64,000 nt of DNA from NCBI GenBank assembly GCA_026129095.1, contig JAHCIT010000004.1:62001-126000 (forward strand). The letters are read 5' to 3'. Positions 24,036-31,776 of this stretch are shown piece by piece. This stretch comes from Deltaproteobacteria bacterium (GTDB taxonomy: Bacteria > JAGRBM01 > JAHCIT01). A program made the translations under genes and the position numbers. The notes under the pieces are model-generated. The model did not search any database, was not told where the DNA came from, and saw only the letters and a program-made list of their open reading frames with translations. Positions within the stretch are counted from its first letter, which is position 1; each line of letters starts with the position of its first letter.

Positions 24036-25928
24036 ATGACCGCCTTCGACGATGCCATCGCCCGGCCGGAACTCCAGCCGGTGTGGGTCGTGGAGTTTCA
24101 CGCCCCCCGCCGTGCCATCGCCGCGCTCCCAGCCCACGGCGATGAACTCATCTGTCTTGAAGAAGGCGAGAGTTTCGGCGGCTTCCCGGCCACCGGCTAC
24201 CTGCTCATCGGCAATGACGAGAAGACGGGAGAAATCGTCCGCTACGTCGGGCGGAGCCCGGACGGCACGGCGATCACGGGACTGGTCCGCGGGCGGTTCC
24301 GGTCGGCGGCGCGGGAATGGCCCGGCGGAACGGTGGTGAGGGAGTGGGGCCTCGGCCGCGTCTTTTCGACGCTCCCCGTGGCGGCCTTCCCGGACGCGCT
24401 CCCCATCCTGCTGGACCCTGCCCTCAGCCCCCGGACGCTCGACGAAGAGCGGCTCACCTCGGCGGTGGGTTCGTTCACCTTCCGGCTGGCCGACATGGAC
24501 AGCTTTACCAGCACACTGATCGCGCTCACTCCGCTCCGGCGGCGGGGCGTGACGCTATGGCTGGGATTTCCCGGCATCACGGAGCCGGAAGGGTTCCGCG
24601 CCGTCGCACGCGGCCGGGTGCAGGAGGTGACGAGCGACGACGGCGGCGCGATCTGGCGGTTCCAGTGCCGGAGCCTGCTGGCCGACCTCAAGGACCAGCG
24701 GCTGTTCCTGGACCGCCGCTCGCGCCTCACCGGAGCCGTGACGGGCGTCCAGACGTCGCTGCCGGTCGCCGACACCGGAAGATATCTCCCCAATACCGGC
24801 GGCCTCGTCCGCCACGTCCGGGTCGGCGACGAGATTGTCTCCTACGCCGGGCGGAGTACCGCCAGCGGCGCGGGGAACCTCACCGGCTGCGTGCGCGGGT
24901 TGTTCCAGTCCGTCGCCGCCGCCCACGAAGCCGGAGACGAGGCGGTGCAGGTTTATGAACTCTCCGGGCACCCGCTCACGATCCTGCTGAACATCCTCGC
25001 CACGACCGAAACCGGCGGCAGTGGCCCCTACGACGACCCGGCCTTCCGGGGCGGAGCGGCGCTGGGACTTGATCCGGACCTGGTGAACACCGGGCAGATC
25101 GAGCAGACGCGGGACTCGCTGCTGCCTGCCCTTTTCGCCCGGTTCCTCATTGACCGGGAAACCGACGACGCGAAGCGGTGGATCGAGGAGGAACTCCTGC
25201 AAGCCTGCGGCGCGGCGCTCATCGAGGAGTCCGGCGGACGGCTATCGGTCCGGTTCATGGGGCCGCCCTCGCCCGCCGAGACGCCGGCCGTGCTGGACGC
25301 CGCGGCCCGGATCCCCGCAGGGGAGCGCATGGACCTGGGGCTCGGCCGAATCCGCAACGCGATCGAGATCCGCTACTCACGCGATCCGGTGGACGGCGTT
25401 TGTCTCGAACGGCTTCTCTACCTGGACGCCGATTCGGTGAGCCGCCACGGCGCGGCCCCAAAGCTCACGCTGGAGTTCGGCGGCCTGCACGGACCCTGGT
25501 CGCCGCTCGGCGATCACGGCGGCGACGCCCACGCGCTCAGGCTGGCCTCGCGGCTCGCCCTCCAGCTTTCGCATCCCCGGCCGCGCCTCCGGACCGGCGC
25601 GGCCTTCGGCCTTCTCACGGCCGGCATTGGCGACACGGCGGTGCTCGCCCACGGCCGCCTGCCTCCCGGCCAGCCGGACGAATCGCTCCCGCCGGAACGG
25701 GCGGCAAAAGACAGCCGGGCGCGGCTGGTGGAGATCGTCAGCACGCACCTCGACATGCAGACGGGCATGGCGGTTCTCGACGTGCGCGAGTCGCCCTTCG
25801 AGATGCTCCGGTACGCCTTCATTCACCGGAACGGCGCTCCGGATTTCGATGACGCGGACGTTCTGGACCGCCAGTACGCCCACCACGCCGGGGACAGCGG
25901 CCCGGACTATGCCATCTACCCCGCCTGA
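24036..25928 (+). CDS. Large phage tail-tip (hub-like) protein with internal duplication
   Basis: A 630-residue protein that begins the third plus-strand block. Two copies of a beta-domain are visible at about residues 51-103 ('GEIVRYVGRS', 'ITGLVRGRF') and 251-308 ('DEIVSYAGRS', 'LTGCVRGLF'). Between them lies a hub-like region (140-225, 'GSFTFRLADMDSF', 'VARGRVQEVTSDDG'). The C-terminal half is helical/beta mixed. The organisation suggests a tail hub that docks fibres, comparable in place to GTA hub or megatron proteins. No peptidase or lysozyme motif was seen. GGGAGCAAGG precedes the ATG. Confidence 0.55.
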   Translation: MTAFDDAIARPELQPVWVVEFHAPRRAIAALPAHGDELICLEEGESFGGFPATGYLLIGNDEKTGEIVRYVGRSPDGTAITGLVRGRFRSAAREWPGGTVVREWGLGRVFSTLPVAAFPDALPILLDPALSPRTLDEERLTSAVGSFTFRLADMDSFTSTLIALTPLRRRGVTLWLGFPGITEPEGFRAVARGRVQEVTSDDGGAIWRFQCRSLLADLKDQRLFLDRRSRLTGAVTGVQTSLPVADTGRYLPNTGGLVRHVRVGDEIVSYAGRSTASGAGNLTGCVRGLFQSVAAAHEAGDEAVQVYELSGHPLTILLNILATTETGGSGPYDDPAFRGGAALGLDPDLVNTGQIEQTRDSLLPALFARFLIDRETDDAKRWIEEELLQACGAALIEESGGRLSVRFMGPPSPAETPAVLDAAARIPAGERMDLGLGRIRNAIEIRYSRDPVDGVCLERLLYLDADSVSRHGAAPKLTLEFGGLHGPWSPLGDHGGDAHALRLASRLALQLSHPRPRLRTGAAFGLLTAGIGDTAVLAHGRLPPGQPDESLPPERAAKDSRARLVEIVSTHLDMQTGMAVLDVRESPFEMLRYAFIHRNGAPDFDDADVLDRQYAHHAGDSGPDYAIYPA

Positions 25929-25949
25929 TACCTGAAGGAGTCCTGTTCC

Positions 25950-26441
25950 ATGCCCGCCTATACCGCCATCACCGACGCCACGCTCACCGCCGGGCGGCCC
26001 ATCACCGAGACGCTGATGCGGACGATCCGGGACAACCTGGACCACCTCAAGAACGCGACGGACGGGCTCACCAGCAACGTGACCGTGACGGGCGGCCCCG
26101 GCACTCCGGCGACCGCGAGCACCTCCTATGTGACCGTCACGCGCAACCGGCTTTATCTCGAAGCCGGGACGTACACCTTCCGGGGACATGCCGAGATCAT
26201 GGTCCTCGACGGGAACTGCACCACCGACACGGCCCATGTCCGGCTGAGAATTGGCGGCGAGACGTTTCTTGAGGAAACGTCGGCCGCCTGCGCCGCTTTC
26301 GATGCCGTGAGCGGAGGGACCGCCGGGATCGCCGTCGCCACGGGCGGCTGGACCGACCTCGAAGTGCAACTGAAGACATCGAACGCCGCCAAACAGGCCG
26401 CCCACCGCCACATCACGGTGTCGTGGCTGAAGACGGCATAA
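25950..26441 (+). CDS. Putative tail fibre / tip protein
   Basis: A 163-residue protein. The N-terminus 'ITDATLTAGRPITETLMRTI' followed by 'RDNLDHL' matches a common opening of phage fibre and tip proteins ('D..L..G.P.T..L...IRDN'). The rest is Gly/Thr-rich beta structure with regularly spaced strands. CTGAAGGAGT lies upstream. It probably forms trimeric surface fibres. Confidence 0.55.
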   Translation: MPAYTAITDATLTAGRPITETLMRTIRDNLDHLKNATDGLTSNVTVTGGPGTPATASTSYVTVTRNRLYLEAGTYTFRGHAEIMVLDGNCTTDTAHVRLRIGGETFLEETSAACAAFDAVSGGTAGIAVATGGWTDLEVQLKTSNAAKQAAHRHITVSWLKTA

Positions 26442-26454
26442 GGAGAAACATGCC

Positions 26455-26844
26455 ATGCCCGAAACCAACATTGACCCCGACGTCCGGATCGAGGCCGCCT
26501 CGTTCACCGCCGACGGCGTGTACGTGGTCCGCGATCTGGACGGGCGGCCCCTGTCGTGGACGTTCAACGGCACGCTTCCCGGCCTTGGCTTCGGCGGCGG
26601 CACGATCGCTGTCGAGGCGACGAACCTCTCGGCCGCCGACACCGGCCTGTCCGGCGGGGACTGGAGCGCCGACACCGGAAACGGAATCTGGGAGCCGGTC
26701 ATGGCCGAGGACGCCCCCATCCTCATCACCGGCTCGGCGACCGGCTGGATCGACGCCCCGTTCCGGTTCGTCCGGTTCCGGCTGTCGGGGTCGAGCGAGC
26801 CGTCAATCCTGGGCCGTGTGCTGGCCGGTGTCCGCGGCCTTTAG
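26455..26844 (+). CDS. Small beta-rich phage structural protein
   Basis: A 129-residue protein with a Gly/Thr/Ala-rich beta pattern ('GRPLSWTFNGTLPGLGFGGG', 'PFRFVRFRLSG'). AAGGAGA precedes the ATG, and 13 bp separate it from the previous gene. No family is recognised. The composition and place among fibre genes suggest a minor tip or fibre-associated protein. Confidence 0.45.
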   Translation: MPETNIDPDVRIEAASFTADGVYVVRDLDGRPLSWTFNGTLPGLGFGGGTIAVEATNLSAADTGLSGGDWSADTGNGIWEPVMAEDAPILITGSATGWIDAPFRFVRFRLSGSSEPSILGRVLAGVRGL

Positions 26845-26872
26845 GGATTTCCATACTTCAAGGAGACTGTTC

Positions 26873-27442
26873 ATGCCCGTTCCAGGACGAAAATCACCAG
26901 GCATCCCGGCCTTCCAGAAGGGCCAGCCAAACGGCGTCGCCCCGCTGGATGGCGGCGCAAAGGTTCCGGTGGAGAACCTGCCGGACGATACCGGCGGCAG
27001 CGCCACCTACGTCCCCTGGTATCCGTTCATCGCTTCGACCGCCCACGCCTTCAGCGTTGCGGGCAGCACGCCCACGGCGCGGAACAGCTCGCTCGTCGTG
27101 GACAGGGCCGGCAGTTACCGGCCGAAGCTCATGGTCCGGGTGTCGGCCGTCACCGGCAGCCCGACGCTGGTCCGGGTGACGGCGAACGTGGCGCTGTACG
27201 CGGTGAAACCGGACGGCACGAGCCGGACGCTCTACGCACAAAATGACGAGATCGCCGTCCACGACAATGGCAGCACTTACGCCACGAACGACTTCGCGGT
27301 GCTCACGGGCGGGGCGATTTCGCTCAACGCCGGAGAGACAATCATGCAGAACGGAAACTCCAACCCGTTCAGGTTCCTCTGCAACGGGAGCGGGACGCAG
27401 GTGGATGCCTTCTCGTCGGCCTTTTATCTGGAGAAGCAGTGA
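26873..27442 (+). CDS. Tail fibre protein with 'LDGGAKVP' repeat motif
   Basis: A 189-residue protein. 'NGVAPLDGGAKVPVENLPDD' near residues 22-41 is the short motif ('G.A.LD..GKVP...LP') that recurs in phage tail fibres and collar regions. The remainder is beta-rich and Ser/Thr/Asn-rich, as in receptor-binding tips. AAGGAGA precedes the ATG. The stop overlaps the next start (ATGA). Confidence 0.65.
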   Translation: MPVPGRKSPGIPAFQKGQPNGVAPLDGGAKVPVENLPDDTGGSATYVPWYPFIASTAHAFSVAGSTPTARNSSLVVDRAGSYRPKLMVRVSAVTGSPTLVRVTANVALYAVKPDGTSRTLYAQNDEIAVHDNGSTYATNDFAVLTGGAISLNAGETIMQNGNSNPFRFLCNGSGTQVDAFSSAFYLEKQ

Positions 27443-27732
27443 TGGATGATCTCGCCCGGACCGGAGTCGAGCTGGTCGTCACCACGGGAGCGGTGCTGAT
27501 CGGGGTCCTCAAGATGCTGCCGCCGCTGCTCCTGCGCGCCGTGGAGACCCAGATCGGGCGGCAGCCCGCCGCCCAGGGCCCCGAAGCCCTCACCCCCGTG
27601 GTCGCCTCGATGGACGGCCTGCGCTCGGAAATGGGCGCGCTCCGCCACGAACTGCGTGACCTGCGCGAAACCCTGACCGAGCACCGGATGGACACCGCCG
27701 AGCGGCTCACCCGGCTCGAATCCCTCAAGTGA
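27442..27732 (+). CDS. Single-TM coiled-coil protein, holin- or spanin-like position
   Basis: A 96-residue protein with one hydrophobic segment (about residues 10-30, 'VELVVTTGAVLIGVLKMLPP') and a C-terminal heptad-patterned helix ('LRSEMGALRHELRDLRETL'). It overlaps the fibre gene by one base (ATGA) and is the last gene of the tail block. Membrane-plus-coil proteins at the end of tail modules are often holins or accessory lysis proteins, but no endolysin is nearby, so this is only a possibility. Confidence 0.45.
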   Translation: MDDLARTGVELVVTTGAVLIGVLKMLPPLLLRAVETQIGRQPAAQGPEALTPVVASMDGLRSEMGALRHELRDLRETLTEHRMDTAERLTRLESLK

Positions 27733-27842
27733 CGCCGCCCCAGGCCATTTGCATCATTCCGGCACAGTGGTTAGGTTGCCCGCCATCATAAAATAAAAAC
27801 GGCCGGGCGAAGGCCCGCCATCCTGAAGGGGAAACTGTTCCA

Positions 27843-28382
27843 ATGGTTGTCAAGAACGCAAAAACGAAATCCATCCTGTCTGTATCCACCGCCGCCGCGC
27901 TGATGACGGCAGGGGCCCTCAGCTTCGGCAGCATCGGCTGCGGAAACAACGACCGCATCTACGGCTGTGGGGATGAGATCGACGGGGTCAATACCAGCGG
28001 AGTCACGCAGGCCTTCTTTTCCGCATACGACGGCGATGATGTGGAAACCTACTGGACCTGCGAGGTCGAGAAGATCGACGACGAACTGCCCGGCGAACTG
28101 CAACTGAACAATTTCCTGTTCTTCATGCTGGCCGACGGAACGGGAAGCTCCGAAGGCATCGGCGAGGTGCTGGAGTGGGAAGCTGGCGAGGAATGCGGAG
28201 AGCTTTCCGTTACCTCCAGTGACGAGAACTTCGGCACGTTCATCATCCGCGACATCGAGGTGGAGGGCGACGACCTGGAGGAGGCATCCTTCAACATGGC
28301 GGGCGACTTCAACTTCGGCGAAGGCGGCACCGCCAACGCGATGGAAGTCACCTGCGTGAAGCAGGAGTCCGTGGAAGAATAA
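27843..28382 (+). CDS. Acidic lipoprotein, unknown function
   Basis: A 179-residue protein. A signal peptide is followed by Cys33 in 'GSIGC'. The mature protein is strongly acidic (many Glu/Asp), with extra cysteines (residues near 42, 74, 119 and 171) that could form disulfides. GAAGGGGAAA lies upstream. An intrinsic terminator follows. It is separated from the tail genes by 110 bp and has no recognised homologue. It may be a host lipoprotein next to, rather than part of, the phage cluster. Confidence 0.6.
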   Translation: MVVKNAKTKSILSVSTAAALMTAGALSFGSIGCGNNDRIYGCGDEIDGVNTSGVTQAFFSAYDGDDVETYWTCEVEKIDDELPGELQLNNFLFFMLADGTGSSEGIGEVLEWEAGEECGELSVTSSDENFGTFIIRDIEVEGDDLEEASFNMAGDFNFGEGGTANAMEVTCVKQESVEE

Positions 28383-28414
28383 CCAGTCCGGCTTCCGGCC
28401 AGACCAACGCCAGA

Positions 28415-28446
28415 CGCCCGGCACCCCGAAAGGGGCCGGGCGTTTT
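28415..28446 (+). terminator. Intrinsic terminator after the lipoprotein gene
   Basis: CGCCCGGCACCCC-GAAA-GGGGCCGGGCG is a near-perfect GC hairpin followed by TTTT (28443-28446). It separates this gene from the convergent gene at 28449 and may act in both directions. Confidence 0.85.
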
Positions 28447-28448
28447 GC

Positions 28449-28991
28449 TTACCACTTCACGTGATAGGTGCAGGAGTCGGCCCCGAGCTTGCGGCAGGGG
28501 CAGGTGTCGTCGTGCTCGACGGTGACGCGCATCGAACCGGCCGGCTTGAACCGGTAGGCCATCGCCTCGATGATTCCCCGGTCGAAATCGCACGGATAGG
28601 GGTTCTCGCAGACCATCGTAGCCGAGCGCGGGCCGGTCTTCCGGTAACCGTAGCGGCCGATCTCACCCTTGCGGTGGTTCATGTGGTAGGCGACATCGAT
28701 GCTTTCGAGCGCCTGCTCGATCGTCTGGATATCCGGCGGGAAGTTGGCGTTCTCCGGGATCTTCATCCCGATGTTGTTCAGGGTGCGGGCGCCGATCTCG
28801 TCGGATATCCGCCGGAAGGAGATGAGCCACGACTGCTGGGAATACCACTGGCCGGGCCGGGGATCGGCAATGCCGTTGGTGGCAAGGATCTCGTGAGCCC
28901 GCTTCTTGAAGTAGCCCATGCCGTCCACGATCGCGAGGACGGTCTCCCCGTTGACCTCAACACCCTGCGCGAAGGCACGGAACTGCGCCAT
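28449..28991 (-). CDS. V4R-like sensory or small-molecule-binding protein
   Basis: A 180-residue cytoplasmic protein. The ATG was chosen because GGAGGGG precedes it. The C-terminal half ('RSATMVCENPYPCDFDRGII', then 'CPCRKLGADSCTYHV') carries a Cys cluster and the ending 'GADSCTYHV', which resembles V4R / XylR-N type ligand-binding domains ('...G.d.C.f.v'). Those domains bind small molecules or metals and control bacterial regulators. It stands alone, without an output domain. The family call is tentative. Confidence 0.5.
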   Translation of the reverse strand: MAQFRAFAQGVEVNGETVLAIVDGMGYFKKRAHEILATNGIADPRPGQWYSQQSWLISFRRISDEIGARTLNNIGMKIPENANFPPDIQTIEQALESIDVAYHMNHRKGEIGRYGYRKTGPRSATMVCENPYPCDFDRGIIEAMAYRFKPAGSMRVTVEHDDTCPCRKLGADSCTYHVKW

Positions 28992-29351
28992 GACTTTCCC
29001 CTCCGAAAATCCCTGCCGCACCGTTGACACCGGAACCTGCGTCCCGGCGCGGCTCAGTTCATGGTTAACACTTTCGTAATCCAGACCCCGGTGTGTTTCA
29101 AGTCACAAAACCGGGTAAAAGTGGCCCTATGGCCTATTTTGATACATTTTATCCATTTTTCTCGTGATACGTCTCACATAGCAATTCTCTGCTTCTGGAA
29201 ATCTGCAAGGCGTGCTGAATCTGGCTCATCCAGTGCTGGCAGGCAGACGCCGCGAAACGGACATGGGCGGGCGCCACGTTCCCTTGTCTTTCCGCCGGGA
29301 AACCTTCCAAATGGAAAGGTCCGGCCGGAGAGGGGCCGCTTCCGTCCATTG
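28992..29351. other. AT-richer divergent intergenic region
   Basis: 360 bp without a credible gene between two divergent genes. Bases about 29050-29230 are visibly richer in A and T than the rest of the window. Bases 29291-29331 form an imperfect nested hairpin (ACCTTCC / GGAAAGGT inside TCCGCCGG / CCGGCCGGA). Both promoters must lie here, but none was assigned. Confidence 0.5.
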
Positions 29352-30449
29352 ATGCCGATTTCCGTTTTGACATCGCGGCTCGCCGCAGCCCTTTGCCTCG
29401 CCGCGCTGGTTTCCGGCCCGGCTGCCTGCGCCCGGCGCGAATCGATCTACGTCGGCGTGCCCGCACTCCCGCCGCTGCCCGAGCAGCCCGACCGGCTGGG
29501 GCCGGGCGAGCACCGGATCCACCTGCACTTCCAGGGTTACGAGCGGTCGTACGTGATTCACGTGCCCTCCGGCTACCGGCCCGACGAGGCGTTGCCGCTC
29601 GTCATCATGCTCCACGGCGCCGGGGCCAAGGCCCGTAACACCAACCGGCAGACGAACTGGTCCGCCGTGGCCGAGGAACGGCGCTTTGCCGTGGTGCTGC
29701 CAGAGGGCACCGCCGCCATCAAGTCCCTGCCGGCCCGGTTTCTCGCCAATCCCCAGTCCTGGAACGACGGCAGCGGGCGCGGCCCGGCCGCCAGATCGAA
29801 CGAGAACGACGTGGGGTTCATCCACACCGTCATCACCGATGCCGGATCGCGGGTCACGATCGACCTGCACCGCATCTACGTGGCGGGCTTTTCCAACGGC
29901 GCGTCGATGGCCTTCCGCATCGCGGCCGAGCTGTCGAACAAGATCGCCGCCGCCGGAATCGTCGCCGGCCACTACCGCCTGAAGGGATACACGCCCGCCC
30001 GCAGCGTGCCGCTTATCTACATCGTGGGGACCGAAGACCCGCTGACTCCCCTGGACGGCGGCGAGATATCTCTCCCCTGGGGACTGTCAATGATCCAGCC
30101 GCCCGTCCGGGACACGATCGCCCAGTGGACGCGGCTGCTCGGCTGCGTGCGCGAGCCGGACGAGACGCACAAAAACGGCGAGGTGACGCTGTTCGCCTAC
30201 CAGACCTGCCGGGGCGGCGGCGAGGTCCACTACTATCTTGTCGAGGGCATGGGGCATGTGTGGCCCGGCGGCGACCCGATGCTGCCCGAATGGGCGGTGG
30301 GCAGGCCGAGCGACGCCATTGACGGCAGCCGCGTGATCTGGGACTTTTTCAGCCGTCACCAGCTCGCGCCCGGTGTCTTTCCGAGCTGGACGCCCCCGCA
30401 CCCCGGCGCGGACCACGCGCAGACGGTTCCGGCGGAGCCGGGCGGCTGA
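29352..30449 (+). CDS. PHB depolymerase/LpqC-type esterase lipoprotein
   Basis: A 365-residue lipoprotein. Signal peptide ends at Cys26 in 'GPAAC'. The alpha/beta hydrolase has the oxyanion region 'LVIMLHGAGA', nucleophile Ser in 'AGFSNGASMA', Asp in 'GTEDPLTPLDGG' and His in 'GMGHVWPGG'. This set is typical of the polyhydroxybutyrate depolymerase / feruloyl esterase (LpqC) family. It probably cleaves esters outside the cytoplasm; the substrate is unknown. The ATG gives the shortest frame with a signal peptide. It precedes a response regulator by about 100 bp. Confidence 0.87.
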   Translation: MPISVLTSRLAAALCLAALVSGPAACARRESIYVGVPALPPLPEQPDRLGPGEHRIHLHFQGYERSYVIHVPSGYRPDEALPLVIMLHGAGAKARNTNRQTNWSAVAEERRFAVVLPEGTAAIKSLPARFLANPQSWNDGSGRGPAARSNENDVGFIHTVITDAGSRVTIDLHRIYVAGFSNGASMAFRIAAELSNKIAAAGIVAGHYRLKGYTPARSVPLIYIVGTEDPLTPLDGGEISLPWGLSMIQPPVRDTIAQWTRLLGCVREPDETHKNGEVTLFAYQTCRGGGEVHYYLVEGMGHVWPGGDPMLPEWAVGRPSDAIDGSRVIWDFFSRHQLAPGVFPSWTPPHPGADHAQTVPAEPGG

Positions 30450-30547
30450 GGTTCCCCTTCGGTCCGCAAACGCCTATACTTCTTTTCACGGGTCGTTCAG
30501 GGGTGCCGGGTTCCGGAGGGGATCAGAAGCCGCGGGGAACAGCACGC

Positions 30548-31249
30548 TTGGGCCACACGATAGTTCACGTTGACGACGATCCCACGATACTGAGACTCGT
30601 TGCGATGGCCTTCGAGAAGTCCGGGCACCGGGTGGTGTCCCTCTCCGAGGCCCCTACCGCGCCCGCGAAGATCCGCGAGGCCCGGCCCGACCTCATCATC
30701 TGCGACATTTCCATGCCGGCGGTGGACGGGTTCCAGCTCATCGGCCAGATCCGCCGGCCGCCCGATCCCGTCGAGGCGCCGGTGGTGTTTTTCTCCGCCG
30801 TCGGCGGCGACGAGGTGGTCTGCCGGGCGTTCGAGCTGGGGGCCGTGGACTTCGTCCGCAAGCCCGCCAGCGTCGTCGAGCTCCTGGCCCGCGTCTCCGC
30901 CCGGCTTTCGCGCCCCGGCGCGGGCCGCAAGGCCGACCTTCGCGGGAACCTCTCCCTGATGACGGTCGCCGACCTCATCACCGCCGCCGAGAGCGCGAGA
31001 AAGTCGGCCGAACTGAAGGTCACCCACAACGGGCAGCCGAGCGAGATCCGGCTCCGCAACGGCCGCATCGTGTCGGCCAGCCACAACGGCGAGAGCGGCG
31101 AGCGGGCCCTCTACCGGATCATCGCCCTGCCCGATGGCGAGTTCGAGATGACGATCATCTCCGGCGATGGCATCGCCGGTCCGCTGGACCTGGAGCCCCG
31201 GTTCGCGCTGATGGAATCGGCCCGGATGAAGGACGAAGGGCTCATTTAG
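30548..31249 (+). CDS. Response regulator with DUF4388 (PATAN-like) output domain
   Basis: About 233 residues. The receiver domain has the acidic pair 'VDDDPT', phosphoacceptor Asp in 'IICDISMPAVDG' and Lys in 'FVRKPAS'. The C-terminal DUF4388 domain ('LSLMTVADLITAAESARKSA', 'LRNGRIVSASHNGESGERAL') is a protein-interaction module frequent in deltaproteobacteria and cyanobacteria. The TTG start was chosen because it begins the receiver fold directly; a GTG at 30503 is possible. No kinase is on the same strand nearby; the kinases at 16124 and 31777 are candidates. Confidence 0.85.
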   Translation: MGHTIVHVDDDPTILRLVAMAFEKSGHRVVSLSEAPTAPAKIREARPDLIICDISMPAVDGFQLIGQIRRPPDPVEAPVVFFSAVGGDEVVCRAFELGAVDFVRKPASVVELLARVSARLSRPGAGRKADLRGNLSLMTVADLITAAESARKSAELKVTHNGQPSEIRLRNGRIVSASHNGESGERALYRIIALPDGEFEMTIISGDGIAGPLDLEPRFALMESARMKDEGLI

Positions 31250-31375
31250 AACCAGCCCTGCCTGCCATCACCTGCGCGGCTGTTTCACATTGCGACAGTC
31301 CGCGGCGTTTTTTTCGCAAGGTTTGAAAAAATCCCTCCCCCGGCCCCGGTTCCCGGTTTACACTTCCGGCATCGT

Positions 31376-31756
31376 ATGGGCGAAGCCGCAAAGAAGCTGA
31401 ACCGCGTCCTGATCGTCGAGGACAACCAGTTCATGAAGACCTTCTACGAGAAGGCCCTCAAGGATCTTCCGGTGGAGTTCCTGTACGCGGGCGACGGCGA
31501 GGATGCAGTCCGCCTGACCCTCACCGAGCGGCCCGCGATGATATTGATGGACATCAACATTCCGAAAATGGATGGCGTCTCGGCCACGCAGCAGATCCGC
31601 AAGTCCGCCGGATGCGAAACCCTGCCGGTCATCGCCGTGAGCGCCCGCAGCCAGGACGCCTACACCCGTTCGGCGGGATTCAGCGAGTTCATTCCGAAGC
31701 CGGTCCATGTGAACGCGCTCCGCGACGCCGTGAAGCGGCATCTCAAGCTGGCCTAG
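31376..31756 (+). CDS. Single-domain response regulator (CheY-like)
   Basis: A 126-residue receiver domain with 'LIVEDNQFMK', phosphoacceptor Asp in 'ILMDINIPKMDG', Ser/Thr in 'IAVSARS' and Lys in 'FIPKPVHVN'. No output domain, so it acts by protein contact or in a phosphorelay. It converges on a histidine kinase gene 20 bp away. The 126-bp gap before it contains a TTGCGA...TCGCAA inverted repeat with a T-run, possibly the terminator of the preceding regulator gene. Confidence 0.92.
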   Translation: MGEAAKKLNRVLIVEDNQFMKTFYEKALKDLPVEFLYAGDGEDAVRLTLTERPAMILMDINIPKMDGVSATQQIRKSAGCETLPVIAVSARSQDAYTRSAGFSEFIPKPVHVNALRDAVKRHLKLA

Positions 31757-31776
31757 ACACTGTAGCGGTCCGGTGC

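Noticed and set aside
27442-27732. Firm holin call
   Set aside because: One membrane segment and a coiled coil are not enough, and no endolysin is nearby.
11069-28446. Attachment sites or tRNA gene flanking the phage-type cluster
   Set aside because: No tRNA and no convincing flanking direct repeat could be seen by eye; the hairpin repeats are REP-like, not att-like.
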